Program-made: the position numbers and the translations under genes
From: Bradyrhizobium manausense
Lineage (GTDB): Bacteria > Pseudomonadota > Alphaproteobacteria > Rhizobiales > Xanthobacteraceae
Length of the DNA: 64,000 bases
Direction of reading: 5' to 3'
Assembly: GCF_018130615.1 (NCBI RefSeq)
Contig: NZ_JAFCKB010000024.1
Coordinates: forward strand, 1-64,000
Shown here: in pieces, positions 20,074 through 28,746 of the stretch
Position numbering within the stretch: position 1 is the first letter of the stretch
How the letters are laid out: each line of letters opens with the position of its first letter
The notes under the pieces: model-generated
Seen by the model: only the letters and a program-made list of their open reading frames with translations
Databases searched by the model: none
What the model was told of the DNA's origin: nothing

Positions 20074-20571
20074 TCACTCCCGCGCCATCTTCTCGAACTT
20101 CTTCACCAGCCGATCCCGCTTCAGCCGCGACAGCCGCTGGATCCAGAACATGCCGTCGAGCTGATCGATCTCGTGCTGATGGCAGACGGCGCGCAGGCCG
20201 TCGGACTTCTCGGTCTGCAAATTGCCGTCGAGATCGTGGTAGCTGATCCGCACGCGGGCGTGGCGCTGCACCTCGTCGGTAACGCCGGGCATCGAGACGC
20301 TGCCTTCCTTGTGGAGGATCATCTCGGGCGAGGCCCATTCGATTTGCGGATTGACGTAGGTCTGTGCGCCCACTTTGGGATCGAGTTCGAGCACGACCAC
20401 GCGCAGGGGCACGCCGATATGCGGCGCCGTGATGCCGATGCCGGGCGCAGCGCGCATCGTCTCCAGCAGATCGGCTGCAAGCTGGCGCAAGCCGTCGTCA
20501 AAGGCGGTGACGGGGCGGGCCGGCATTGCGAGCCGGCGGTCGGGATAGCGGACGATGGGACGAATGGGCAT
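20074..20571 (-). CDS. Peptide deformylase-like protein with substituted active site
   Basis: This 165-residue protein has the deformylase fold and length, but two of three signature motifs differ from the active enzyme. Motif I reads GIGITAPHIG, with His where Gln is normal. Motif II reads EGSVSMPG, with Ser replacing the metal-binding Cys. Motif III (HEIDQLDG) keeps both His ligands and the catalytic Glu. Activity is therefore doubtful or altered; it is probably a paralogue beside a canonical def elsewhere. It lies just downstream of the lrp-type gene on the same strand, 10 bases away. Confidence 0.8.
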   Translation of the reverse strand: MPIRPIVRYPDRRLAMPARPVTAFDDGLRQLAADLLETMRAAPGIGITAPHIGVPLRVVVLELDPKVGAQTYVNPQIEWASPEMILHKEGSVSMPGVTDEVQRHARVRISYHDLDGNLQTEKSDGLRAVCHQHEIDQLDGMFWIQRLSRLKRDRLVKKFEKMARE

Positions 20572-20581
20572 GAGTCGCGTG

Positions 20582-21058
20582 CTAGCTCCTCTGAATCAGT
20601 TCTCGCCCGATACGTTTCACGGGTTCGCTCCGCAGCACGATGGCGGTCGTGACCGAACCATATCGGGCAATAGCATCGACGATGCTCTCGAGCTCCGCCG
20701 GCGAGGGCACGATCACCTTGAGGTGGAAGCAATCCTCTCCTGTCAGCCTCAGGACTTCGATGATCTCAGGCATCTCCGCAAATTGCTTCAGGCACGCCTT
20801 GATGTGTTCATGCGTCGTCCGCAGGCGGATGATCGCCATCATCTTGAGACCGACCGCGGCCGGATCGATGACCGCGCGATAGGCGCTGATGATCCCGCGC
20901 TCCTCCAGTCGCTTCAGGCGTTCCGAGGTGGCCGGCTGGGACAGGCCGACCTTTCGCCCCAATTCCGAGACGCTGATGCGGCCATCATCCTGTAGCGTTT
21001 CGATGATCGCAACATCGGTCGGATCGAGGACGGGCTGAAAATCCTGGCTTCGCGTCAT
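20582..21058 (-). CDS. Lrp/AsnC-family transcriptional regulator
   Basis: This 158-residue regulator has an N-terminal helix-turn-helix (about residues 14-60, with ISVSELGRKVGLSQPATSER) and a C-terminal RAM/Lrp effector domain (about 70-150, with GEDCFHLKVIVPS). It is likely to bind an amino acid or small ligand and act as an oligomer. It is divergent from the serine hydrolase gene and lies directly upstream of the deformylase-like gene, which is a candidate target. Confidence 0.88.
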   Translation of the reverse strand: MTRSQDFQPVLDPTDVAIIETLQDDGRISVSELGRKVGLSQPATSERLKRLEERGIISAYRAVIDPAAVGLKMMAIIRLRTTHEHIKACLKQFAEMPEIIEVLRLTGEDCFHLKVIVPSPAELESIVDAIARYGSVTTAIVLRSEPVKRIGRELIQRS

Positions 21059-21168
21059 GGCCTTTGATCTATCGGAATTGTGCTGCTCTTTCCGATGAAT
21101 GCCAATTCCGTTTGCGCTTGTAAATCGCCATGCTCCGCTGGAACGTAGCGAAACATGAAAGGTCGAGC

Positions 21169-21702
21169 GTGACGGAATTCATCCATTTGCCGGGCATCGG
21201 CAACTCAGGCGAAGCACATTGGCAAAGCCGCTGGGAGCTCGCCGACCCCGCCATTCGCAGGTTCGCTCCGGCGAGTTGGGATCAGCCTGATCTGGCCGAT
21301 TGGGTCGCGGCGCTGGACCGGGCTGTCCGCGCCGCGAACACGCCGCCCGTGCTCGTGGCCCACAGCCTCGCCTGCCTGCTCGTCGCGCATTGGCAAAAGC
21401 AAATGACCGCGCTCGTGAAGGGCGCGCTTCTGGTCGCCGTTCCCGATCCGCGGTCTCCGGCGTTCCCCGCCGAGGCCGCGGCGTTCGCGCCCGTGCCGGA
21501 ACAGCGATTCCGCTTTCCCTCGATGATCGTGGCCAGCACCAATGACCCCTACGCGTCTCTGTCTTACGTGCAGGCGAGAGCAGGGCAGTGGGGCAGCGAC
21601 CTCGTCGACATCGGCGCGAAGGGCCACATCAATGGTGCGAGCAATCTCGGCGACTGGCCGGAGGGACGTCGGTTTCTCATGGAATTTCATGCGCGGCTCT
21701 AG
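21169..21702 (+). CDS. RBBP9/YdeN-type alpha/beta hydrolase
   Basis: This 177-residue serine hydrolase of the RBBP9/YdeN family has its nucleophile in VAHSLACL, a late Asp in ASTNDPYASL, and His in GAKGHINGAS. The family-typical opening is FIHLPGIGNSGEAHWQSRW. GTG 21169 is preferred over ATG 21130 because homology starts there and GAAAGG precedes it. The substrate is unknown. It is divergent from the Lrp-type regulator, which may control it. Confidence 0.82.
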   Translation: MTEFIHLPGIGNSGEAHWQSRWELADPAIRRFAPASWDQPDLADWVAALDRAVRAANTPPVLVAHSLACLLVAHWQKQMTALVKGALLVAVPDPRSPAFPAEAAAFAPVPEQRFRFPSMIVASTNDPYASLSYVQARAGQWGSDLVDIGAKGHINGASNLGDWPEGRRFLMEFHARL

Positions 21703-21811
21703 TTGAAGGCGGTTTGCAGATGCTCCCGCGTGGCGCCCCGGATCTGTGGCGAACGTGCGACTACAATCCCCCGGTCGAGACGGCTATGCTACAACCCAGG
21801 CAATCTGGGTC

Positions 21812-24800
21812 GTGGAATCGCTGCAAGTGCTCTCGGACGTTCTCAAGCGCAAGGAAATCTACAGTTACTTCAGCCGCTCGGCGATGGAGAAGGCGCACGC
21901 CTATCAGGCGCAGGGCCGCGTCTCGGCGGTGAATGTCAGCGATGACCTGACCTACGTCAGCTCCCAGGTGCGAGGCAGCGAGTCCAGGAAATATCGCGTC
22001 GACATCCAGCTGGAGTTCGACCACGGCGGGCTCACCGACATTGACGGTGATTGCAGTTGTTCGATGGCCTTCAATTGCAAGCATGTCGCTGCGACCTTGC
22101 TCGAAGCACTGAGCGACAAGGAGCCGTCGGAGTTGGCCTCCGTGCCACCTCCGCAGGCAGCCAAGCCTGGGAAGGTGCAAGCGCCGTCGACGCCGCCGGT
22201 TCTGGGCTTTGAGGTCACCACCTGGATCGACACGGTCGGCCGTGCGGCGCGGAGCAGCGATTACGCTGCGGACGAGAGTCCGCGATTGCTGTATTGCCTG
22301 GACCCGTCGGACGACCCGATGCCCCATCTTGAGATTTCCCTACGATCGGTCCAGTTGCGCAAGGGTGGAGCGTATGCCGACAACTACAGTAGTCCCAGTC
22401 CTTACGACTTCAAGCCGGAACGGGCGCCAAAATATTTTCGGGACGTCGACGTCGACATTATGACGGAAATATCCGGCCGTTTGCGCAACTACCATACGCA
22501 GGGGCCGCATCCGGAAGAGCTATTGCGCCGGATTGTCGCGACGGGTCGCGCATTCTGGCTTGACCACAAGCGGGCGCCGCTGAGCTGGGGCGAAACGCGT
22601 GAAGGCCGGATCGAATGGCGCCCGGGGCACGGCAAGGGCGTTGCGCCACATCTCATCGTATCGGGGGCGATCGCGTTGAATGCCGAACCGCCGGTCTATG
22701 TCGACGAAGCCAGCGGTGTGATCGGGCCGGTGCAACTCGGCCTGCCGCCTCGGCTCGCCTGCCAGTTCCTGGCTGCACCATCCATTCCCCGCGCGCAGCT
22801 CGAAGAGGTGTCGCGCCGCCTGAGCCAGAGGCTGCCCGAGCTTCACCACGGCCTGCTGCCGGTGCCGCCGGTGGCTGCGGTGCCGATCGACGAGGATCCG
22901 CGTCCCGTGCTGCGGCTGAAGCTCGGACATGTCGGCGCAAGTTACTATTACTATCACAGCAGGCGCGAGCAGCCTGGCCCCGCCGGTGTGGCCAGCCTCG
23001 GCTTCCGCTACGCCGGGTTCGAGATCGATACGACCCAGCGTGCGAGCCGGCTGGAACTGTTTCAAGGTGGGCAGGTCTATGCGATCATACGCCGCCAAGG
23101 GAAGGAAAGGCAGGCGCGCAAGCGCCTCGCCGACGTCGGTCTCATCGATGCGAGGTCGGCGCTTCCGACGCTCGACTACCGCCATGCTGCGGATTTGACG
23201 CTCAGCGACCAGCGCGGCTGGTTCGATTTTCTCGCGCTGCACGCCGACCAACTGCGGTCGGATGGTTTCGAGATCCTGATTGACGACGATTTTCCGTTCC
23301 GGCTGGCGGAATCGTCGGGCGATTTCGACGCGGTGCTCGAGTCCAGCGGCATCGACTGGTTCGAACTGGCGCTCGGCATCGAGATCGACGGCGAGCGACG
23401 CGATCTCGCGCCGCTCCTGGCAGCACTGGTTTCGGCGCCTGGCTTCACTCCCGCGTTGCTGACTCAACTCGCGGACAAGGGCGATCGTTTCCTTCTGCCG
23501 CTCGCCGACGGCCGGCACGTCGCACTGGCTGCCGATCGCTTCCTGCCGCTCGTGCTGGCGCTGCATGGCCTGCACATGAGCGGCGCTTTCGCGGACGCTT
23601 CCGGAAAGATCAGACTTTCGCGCGCGGACGTCGTTCCGCTGCTCGGCGTCGAGAACGAGCGCTTCGCCTTTCAGGGGGCTGACAGTCTTCGCCGCCTCGC
23701 AGGCCTGCTTCAGGCGCGAGGGTTGACCGCGCCGGAATTGCCGCCGACCTTTCGCGCCACGCTCCGGCCCTATCAGGCGCAAGGCGTGGCATGGCTGGAT
23801 CTGCTCCGAGAAAGCGGGTTGGGCGGGATTCTCGCCGACGACATGGGGCTGGGCAAGACCGTCCAGATCCTGGCCTTGATCGCGCTGGAGAAAGCGCGAG
23901 GTCACCTCGCCAATCCCGTGCTGGTCGTCGCGCCGACCAGCCTGATGACGAATTGGTTTGTCGAAGCGCAGAAGTTTGCGCCGGATCTGAAAGTCCTCGT
24001 GCTGCACGGCGCAGATCGCAAGCTCAAGTTTCCTGCTATCGCGGATCACGATCTGGTTCTGACCACCTATCCCTTGATCGCGAGGGACCGAGAAGTTCTG
24101 CTGGCGCGAGAGTGGCATATGGCCGTGCTGGACGAGGCGCAGACGGTCAAGAATCCCGATGCCGCCACCACGCGATGGCTGCGCGAGACGAAGGCGCAGC
24201 ATCGCTTCTGTCTCACGGGCACGCCGATGGAAAATCATCTCGGCGAACTCTGGTCGATCATGAGCTTCGTCAACCCCGGCTATCTCGGGGACAAGGCGGC
24301 ATTTTCGCGTCAGTGGCGCACGCCGATCGAAAAGCGTGCCGACACGGTGCGGACCGCGGCGCTGGCACGGCGTGTCAAGCCCTTCTTGTTGCGGCGTACC
24401 AAGACGGAGGTGGCGACCGAGCTGCCTGCCAAAAGCGAAATGGTGGAGAGCATCGCGCTGGAAGGGCCGCAGCGCGATCTCTACGATTCGATACGGCTCG
24501 CGATGTCGCGGAAGGTTCGCGAGGCCATTGCAAAGCGCGGCCTTGCCAAGAGCCACATCGTGGTGCTCGAGGCTCTGCTCCGGATGCGCCAGGCTTGTTG
24601 CGATCCGGCGTTGCTGAAACTGGACGATGGGGTCGAGCGGCCGTCAGCCAAGCTCGATCGCCTGATCGACATGGTGGGCGAACTTCTGAGCGAAGGACGC
24701 AAGATCATCATCTTCTCGCAATTCACCTCGATGCTCGATCTGATCCGCAAGCGCTTCGACACGGGAGGCTTGCGCTATAGTGTGCTCACCGGTCAGACCA

Positions 24801-25150
24801 AGGATCGAAAGGCGGCGATTGAAGCCTTTCAGGGCGGCACGGCCGAGATCTTCCTGGTCAGCCTGAAGGCGGGCGGTGTCGGCCTCAACCTCACCGCCGC
24901 CGATACCGTCATCATTTTCGATCCCTGGTGGAACCCCGCTGTCGAGGAACAGGCGATCGACCGGGCCTATCGCATCGGGCAGGACAAGGCCGTCTTCGTT
25001 TACAGGCTGGTGGCCACCGGGACGATCGAGGAAAAGATGGACGAGCTCAAAGCCAGAAAGCGCGCGCTCGCCGATGGCCTGTTCGACCGCGATGGCGGGA
25101 TCGCATCGGCCCTCACGGAGAGCGATGTGAAGGCGCTATTCGACGCGTAG
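21812..25150 (+). CDS. SNF2-family DEAD-like helicase with N-terminal SWIM zinc finger
   Basis: This very large ATPase (1112 residues from GTG 21812) has an N-terminal SWIM finger C-x-C-x5-C-x-H at residues 81-91, a middle region of about 550 residues, and a SNF2 motor. Walker A is DDMGLGKT (676-683) and motif II is DEAQ (774-777). The C-terminal helicase domain has GGVGLNLTAAD and the SNF2 signature ending RAYRIGQ. It probably remodels protein-DNA or RNA complexes. The start is uncertain: GTG 21746 and GTG 21827 are also in frame. It stands alone without a methylase or nuclease partner. Confidence 0.9.
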   Translation: MESLQVLSDVLKRKEIYSYFSRSAMEKAHAYQAQGRVSAVNVSDDLTYVSSQVRGSESRKYRVDIQLEFDHGGLTDIDGDCSCSMAFNCKHVAATLLEALSDKEPSELASVPPPQAAKPGKVQAPSTPPVLGFEVTTWIDTVGRAARSSDYAADESPRLLYCLDPSDDPMPHLEISLRSVQLRKGGAYADNYSSPSPYDFKPERAPKYFRDVDVDIMTEISGRLRNYHTQGPHPEELLRRIVATGRAFWLDHKRAPLSWGETREGRIEWRPGHGKGVAPHLIVSGAIALNAEPPVYVDEASGVIGPVQLGLPPRLACQFLAAPSIPRAQLEEVSRRLSQRLPELHHGLLPVPPVAAVPIDEDPRPVLRLKLGHVGASYYYYHSRREQPGPAGVASLGFRYAGFEIDTTQRASRLELFQGGQVYAIIRRQGKERQARKRLADVGLIDARSALPTLDYRHAADLTLSDQRGWFDFLALHADQLRSDGFEILIDDDFPFRLAESSGDFDAVLESSGIDWFELALGIEIDGERRDLAPLLAALVSAPGFTPALLTQLADKGDRFLLPLADGRHVALAADRFLPLVLALHGLHMSGAFADASGKIRLSRADVVPLLGVENERFAFQGADSLRRLAGLLQARGLTAPELPPTFRATLRPYQAQGVAWLDLLRESGLGGILADDMGLGKTVQILALIALEKARGHLANPVLVVAPTSLMTNWFVEAQKFAPDLKVLVLHGADRKLKFPAIADHDLVLTTYPLIARDREVLLAREWHMAVLDEAQTVKNPDAATTRWLRETKAQHRFCLTGTPMENHLGELWSIMSFVNPGYLGDKAAFSRQWRTPIEKRADTVRTAALARRVKPFLLRRTKTEVATELPAKSEMVESIALEGPQRDLYDSIRLAMSRKVREAIAKRGLAKSHIVVLEALLRMRQACCDPALLKLDDGVERPSAKLDRLIDMVGELLSEGRKIIIFSQFTSMLDLIRKRFDTGGLRYSVLTGQTKDRKAAIEAFQGGTAEIFLVSLKAGGVGLNLTAADTVIIFDPWWNPAVEEQAIDRAYRIGQDKAVFVYRLVATGTIEEKMDELKARKRALADGLFDRDGGIASALTESDVKALFDA

Positions 25151-25420
25151 CCCGGCGCAGAGCGGCAGGCGCGCCGGTGCGTGCCGAAAAAATCGGGGCG
25201 CTGTCTTCTTTCGCCGTTCCCATTCGTCTTCCAGATGGCACGACTGGGAGATCGGCGAGGACTCCGGAGCGAAGCACGTCGCGTTCTATTGGCGAATGAC
25301 CCTTCCGGCCCTGAAGCGGACCGTAGAGGAAGCGCGGGACCAGCCGTGAGCCGGAGGCCGCGATCCTGCGTGTCCAGACCCGGGAGATGAAGCCATCCTG
25401 CCGTGTCTTGCCGCGGTTGC
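25151..25420. other. Gene-free stretch with an 18-base repeat copy
   Basis: These 270 bases between convergent genes contain no convincing coding frame, tRNA or terminator. They include one copy (25216-25233) of an 18-base sequence, GTTCCCATTCGTCTTCCA, that recurs at 26465-26482 just upstream of the MFS gene. The second copy hints at a duplicated promoter-proximal segment. Confidence 0.4.
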
Positions 25421-25834
25421 TCAATGCTCATCCTCGGATAGCCGGGAAGCTCCGTCGCTGGTGTATCCACGCCAGAGCAACCAGGCGGCGACGCCGGACC
25501 AGGCTGCAAACAGTCGCTCGACGAAGTTCACGAAGGTCAGGTCGTTCGACGCTGCGCCGGCCGACGCGCCAAGCAAGGATTGCAGTCCGAACAGCGCGGC
25601 GACGCCGATCACAACGTGGCCGACCACCACGATCAATATCGTAGCCAGGCTGGCGCCGACGCCGATCGCCCCCAGCGTCTTTGGAATCGCGGGGCGATGC
25701 AGGAACGCGACCGACCAAAACAGCATCGAGGCCATGAGCAACGCCGAGTAGGCCAGGAGGTATCGACCATCCATCCCTGAAGCGACCCCGAGGATCGTGC
25801 CGAACTTGGAGCCAACCGAAAATGAGAAGCACAT
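25421..25834 (-). CDS. Hypothetical membrane protein
   Basis: This 137-residue protein has about four hydrophobic segments (roughly residues 25-45, 50-64, 66-88 and 105-121) and a short charged C-terminal tail ending LSEDEH. No family is recognised. The start is uncertain: ATG 25774 (MDGRYLL) would remove 20 residues and is preceded by CAGGG. It runs divergently from the TetR-like remnant. Confidence 0.5.
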   Translation of the reverse strand: MCFSFSVGSKFGTILGVASGMDGRYLLAYSALLMASMLFWSVAFLHRPAIPKTLGAIGVGASLATILIVVVGHVVIGVAALFGLQSLLGASAGAASNDLTFVNFVERLFAAWSGVAAWLLWRGYTSDGASRLSEDEH

Positions 25835-25860
25835 GAAGGCGGCCCGATTGAGTGGTTTAG

Positions 25861-26271
25861 ATGCGCGACGTCAAGATGCTCCCGTTCGCGCGTGGCCTGA
25901 TCGATCACATTCAGGAGCAGAGACGGCTGTTCCGCGCTATCGTCGGCCGACGGAGCGGCATCGTCGTGCAAGCGCGCTTCCGGATGATGGTTCACGAACT
26001 GGTCGCGGAGGATCTGGCGCGGTTCCGTTACACCGATTGGCGAGGCGATGCGGCCAGCCACTATGTGACCGGGGCCCTGGTCCAGGTTCTCGCCTGGTGG
26101 GTCGATGCAAAATCGTCAGTTCCAGCGGACGTGATTGAAGCGTTCCTGATCGAGGCCACGATGAACGCCCTCTCAGGGACCGATGGGCGAAATCGCTTTG
26201 TTTCCTCAGCGGCGGACGGCGTACCCCAAATCCGATCCGGCATGCGGCGTCGACGTCAAGGTGACGATTGA
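25861..26271 (+). pseudogene. TetR-family regulator remnant (C-terminal domain only)
   Basis: The 136-residue frame matches only the ligand-binding half of a TetR protein (TetR_C type): HIQEQRRLFRAIVGRRSG, then SHYVTGALVQVLAWWVDA. The N-terminal helix-turn-helix is absent. An in-frame TAG at 25858 sits just before the ATG, and no HTH sequence is seen upstream on this strand. The last 30 residues are Arg-rich and do not look like a TetR end, suggesting a frameshift there. It precedes an MFS gene, the usual tetR-transporter arrangement, so it is probably a decayed regulator. Confidence 0.6.
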
Positions 26272-26510
26272 GCTCACCGCGAGCGCTTGGTGAGGCGTCG
26301 TGGATCGGCTCCTTGCGCGACCGCTCCTGGTCTCCCGTCATCCACCTCGTAAGTCATTGATCCGGCTGCGCCCGGCTACTGTGCATGGGGTTGTTTTCCG
26401 ACTTTTCTTGTTGGCAGACGGAAAGCATGTGACAAAAATGACCGGACACTTGTCGGCCAGTCCTGTTCCCATTCGTCTTCCACTTGAGACAGACCTGACG
26501 GGAGACAAGG

Positions 26511-27737
26511 ATGACTTCTTCCTCTTATCGCTGGGTGATCGTCGCCGCCGGCGGCTTGCTCGGCTGCGTTGCGATCGGCGGCATGTTTTCGCTGCCGGTG
26601 TTCCTGCAACCGATCGCCAAGGACACCGGCTGGTCGGTGACCGGGATCTCCAGCGCGATGACGATCGGCTTCCTGGCGATGGCCTTCACCAGCATGGCCT
26701 GGGGTACGCTGACGGATAGGTTCGGGCCGCTGCCGGTGGTGCTGACGGGATCGACCGTGCTGGCGCTCAGCCTGTTCGCGGCGAGCCACGCGACCTCGCT
26801 GATCGTGTTCCAGGTCGTGTTTGGCCTGCTGGTTGGCGCGTCCTGCGCCGCGATCTTCGCGCCGATGATGGCGACCGTCACCGGGTGGTTCGACACTCAT
26901 CGGGGCCTTGCGGTGTCGCTGGTGTCGGCCGGCATGGGCGTGGCGCCGATGACGATGGCGCCGTTCGCGGCCTGGCTGGTTTCCAACCATGACTGGCGCA
27001 CCGCGATGCAGATCGTGGCGCTGGTGGTCGCCGTCATCATGATCCCGGTCGCGCTCCTGGTCCGCCGCCCGCCGGCGCTGGCGCATTCGCCGGTCGCGGC
27101 CGCGGGTCCGAGCGGTCCGCAATCCGAGATGACGGTGGGCGAAGCATTGCGCTCACCGCAGTTTTTGATCCTGCTCGCCACCAATTTCTTCTGCTGCGCC
27201 ACCCATTCCGGCCCGATCATCCATACCGTCAGCTATGCCGTGAGCTGCGGCATCCCGCTGATCTCCGCAGTGACGATCTACAGCGTCGAGGGACTGGCCG
27301 GCCTCGGCGGCCGCATCGCCTTCGGCCTGATGGGCGATCGCCTGGGCGCCAAGCGCGTGCTGGTCTCGGGGCTGCTCGCGCAAGCCTTCGGTGCGCTCGC
27401 CTATGTCTTCGCCCATCAGCTCACGACCTTCTACATGGTCGCGACGGTGTTCGGCTTCATCTATGCCGGCACTATGCCGCTCTATGCCGTGATCATCCGC
27501 GAAAACTTTCCGCTCAAGATGATGGGCACCGTGATCGGCGGCACGGCGATGGCCGGCAGCCTCGGCATGGCGACCGGTCCGCTCGCCGGCGGCCTGATCT
27601 ACGACGCGTTCTCCAGCTACGCCTGGCTCTATATCGGCTCCTGGGCGATGGGTGTCGGTGCGTTCCTCATGGCGATGACGTTCCGCCCGTTCCCGAAGCC
27701 GCAAACCGAGCCTGCGCCGGCGCCGGTGGCGGCATGA
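26511..27737 (+). CDS. MFS transporter
   Basis: This 408-residue, 12-helix transporter has motif A-like sequence WGTLTDRFGPLPV between helices 2 and 3 and a second copy, GRIAFGLMGDRLGAKR, in the C-terminal half. The overall pattern resembles monocarboxylate/oxalate-type (OFA-like) or DHA1 members; the substrate is unknown. ATG 26511 follows GGGAGACAAGG. The upstream 240 bases contain an AT-rich region, an imperfect palindrome around GACACTTGTC (about 26444-26453), and the second copy of the 18-base repeat. Its former regulator may be the upstream TetR remnant. Confidence 0.88.
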   Translation: MTSSSYRWVIVAAGGLLGCVAIGGMFSLPVFLQPIAKDTGWSVTGISSAMTIGFLAMAFTSMAWGTLTDRFGPLPVVLTGSTVLALSLFAASHATSLIVFQVVFGLLVGASCAAIFAPMMATVTGWFDTHRGLAVSLVSAGMGVAPMTMAPFAAWLVSNHDWRTAMQIVALVVAVIMIPVALLVRRPPALAHSPVAAAGPSGPQSEMTVGEALRSPQFLILLATNFFCCATHSGPIIHTVSYAVSCGIPLISAVTIYSVEGLAGLGGRIAFGLMGDRLGAKRVLVSGLLAQAFGALAYVFAHQLTTFYMVATVFGFIYAGTMPLYAVIIRENFPLKMMGTVIGGTAMAGSLGMATGPLAGGLIYDAFSSYAWLYIGSWAMGVGAFLMAMTFRPFPKPQTEPAPAPVAA

Positions 27738-27743
27738 CGAGGT

Positions 27744-28622
27744 CTACGCCCGGATCTGCTTCTCGAAGAACAGATCCGGGTAGGGGTCGTCGTTGAAGCG
27801 GGGAATCTCGCGCCAGCCGGTGGTGCGATAGAGCCGGCCGGCCTCCGGCAGCGCGCTGTTGGTGTCGAGCCGCAAGAGCGCAATGCCGAGCATGCGCGCG
27901 GCATCCTCGGCGGCGTCCATCAGGCGCTTGCCGAGCCCCAATCCGCGGGCGGACGGCGCGACCCACAGCCGCTTGATCTCGGCATAGCCGTGGTCGGTTC
28001 CTTTCAACCCGACGCAGCCGATCGGCAGCGTGTCCGACATCGCCACGATGAAGCTGCCGCGCGGGCGGCGCATGTCCTTGGCGTCAGGGTCGCGTGACAG
28101 CGAGACGTCAAAACCCTGTTTGAAGCGGCGGCCGAGCTCGGCGTAATAATCACCGAGGCAATAGCGCGCCTCGTCGCTGCGCGGGTCCATGTCGCCGAGC
28201 GCGATCCGCTCGCGCGTCAGCGCGGAGGCGATCAGGTCCATCGCCGCGAGCAGCGCCTCGGCTTGCGAGTTGCGGGCGAGGAAGCTTTCGGCTTGCGTGT
28301 TCGATAGCGCTTCATAGGCGGCGAATTCGCGCTTGCCCGTGCGTGTCAGGCTCGCAACGCGGCGCCGCGCATCATCTTCATGAGCTTGCGTCTCGATCAG
28401 GCCTTCGTCCTCCAGGCTGCGCAACAGCCGGCTCATCAGACCGGAATCGAGGCCCAGATAGTCGCGGATCTCGCCTACGTCGGAGCGTCCGTGTCCGATT
28501 GCATTGAGCACGCGCGCCGCCCCAAGCGGCCGGCCGCGCCCGAGGAAGGAGGTATCGAGTGCGCCGACGGCGGAGGTCACGGCACGGTTGAAACGGCGGA
28601 CGCGGGAGACCGGATCGAGCAT
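27744..28622 (-). CDS. MarR-type regulator fused to GNAT acetyltransferase
   Basis: This 292-residue, two-domain protein has a MarR winged helix (about residues 1-145, with GEIRDYLGLDSGLMSRLLRS) followed by a GNAT acetyltransferase (about 150-292). The acetyl-CoA loop is RGLGLGKRL and LLRLDTNSALPEA is the usual beta6-alpha region. The fusion is a known architecture; it may acetylate a small molecule and sense it. A perfect palindrome lies immediately before the start codon, suggesting autoregulation. The convergent MFS gene ends 6 bases away. Confidence 0.9.
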   Translation of the reverse strand: MLDPVSRVRRFNRAVTSAVGALDTSFLGRGRPLGAARVLNAIGHGRSDVGEIRDYLGLDSGLMSRLLRSLEDEGLIETQAHEDDARRRVASLTRTGKREFAAYEALSNTQAESFLARNSQAEALLAAMDLIASALTRERIALGDMDPRSDEARYCLGDYYAELGRRFKQGFDVSLSRDPDAKDMRRPRGSFIVAMSDTLPIGCVGLKGTDHGYAEIKRLWVAPSARGLGLGKRLMDAAEDAARMLGIALLRLDTNSALPEAGRLYRTTGWREIPRFNDDPYPDLFFEKQIRA

Positions 28623-28624
28623 TG

Positions 28625-28640
28625 TCTGACTTTAGTCAGA
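28625..28640 (-). promoter_or_regulatory. Palindromic operator at the MarR-GNAT start
   Basis: TCTGAC-TTTA-GTCAGA is a perfect inverted repeat (28625-28630 and 28635-28640) ending two bases before the initiator ATG. On the minus strand TTGACG (28657-28652) and TAAAGT (28634-28629) are 17 bases apart, so the palindrome covers the -10. Transcription would start at about the ATG, and no Shine-Dalgarno sequence is present, which fits a leaderless, autoregulated mRNA. Confidence 0.55.
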
Positions 28641-28746
28641 TATAAGGTCGTCGTCAATCGCCTCCAAAACCGCCAGCTGACGCGTCTTCCTCGACTGGAT
28701 CGGCCGCATCTTCGGCGAGGCGAAGCTCTCGTCGGATTCAAGGCAT

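Noticed and set aside
22520-24556. A 678-codon minus-strand frame within the helicase gene.
   Set aside because: It mirrors the third-position bias of the SNF2 gene and lacks any domain; it is a shadow.
26444-26453. GACACTTGTC palindrome upstream of the MFS gene as a firm operator.
   Set aside because: The arms are only four bases and flanking pairing is poor; mentioned only as a possibility.
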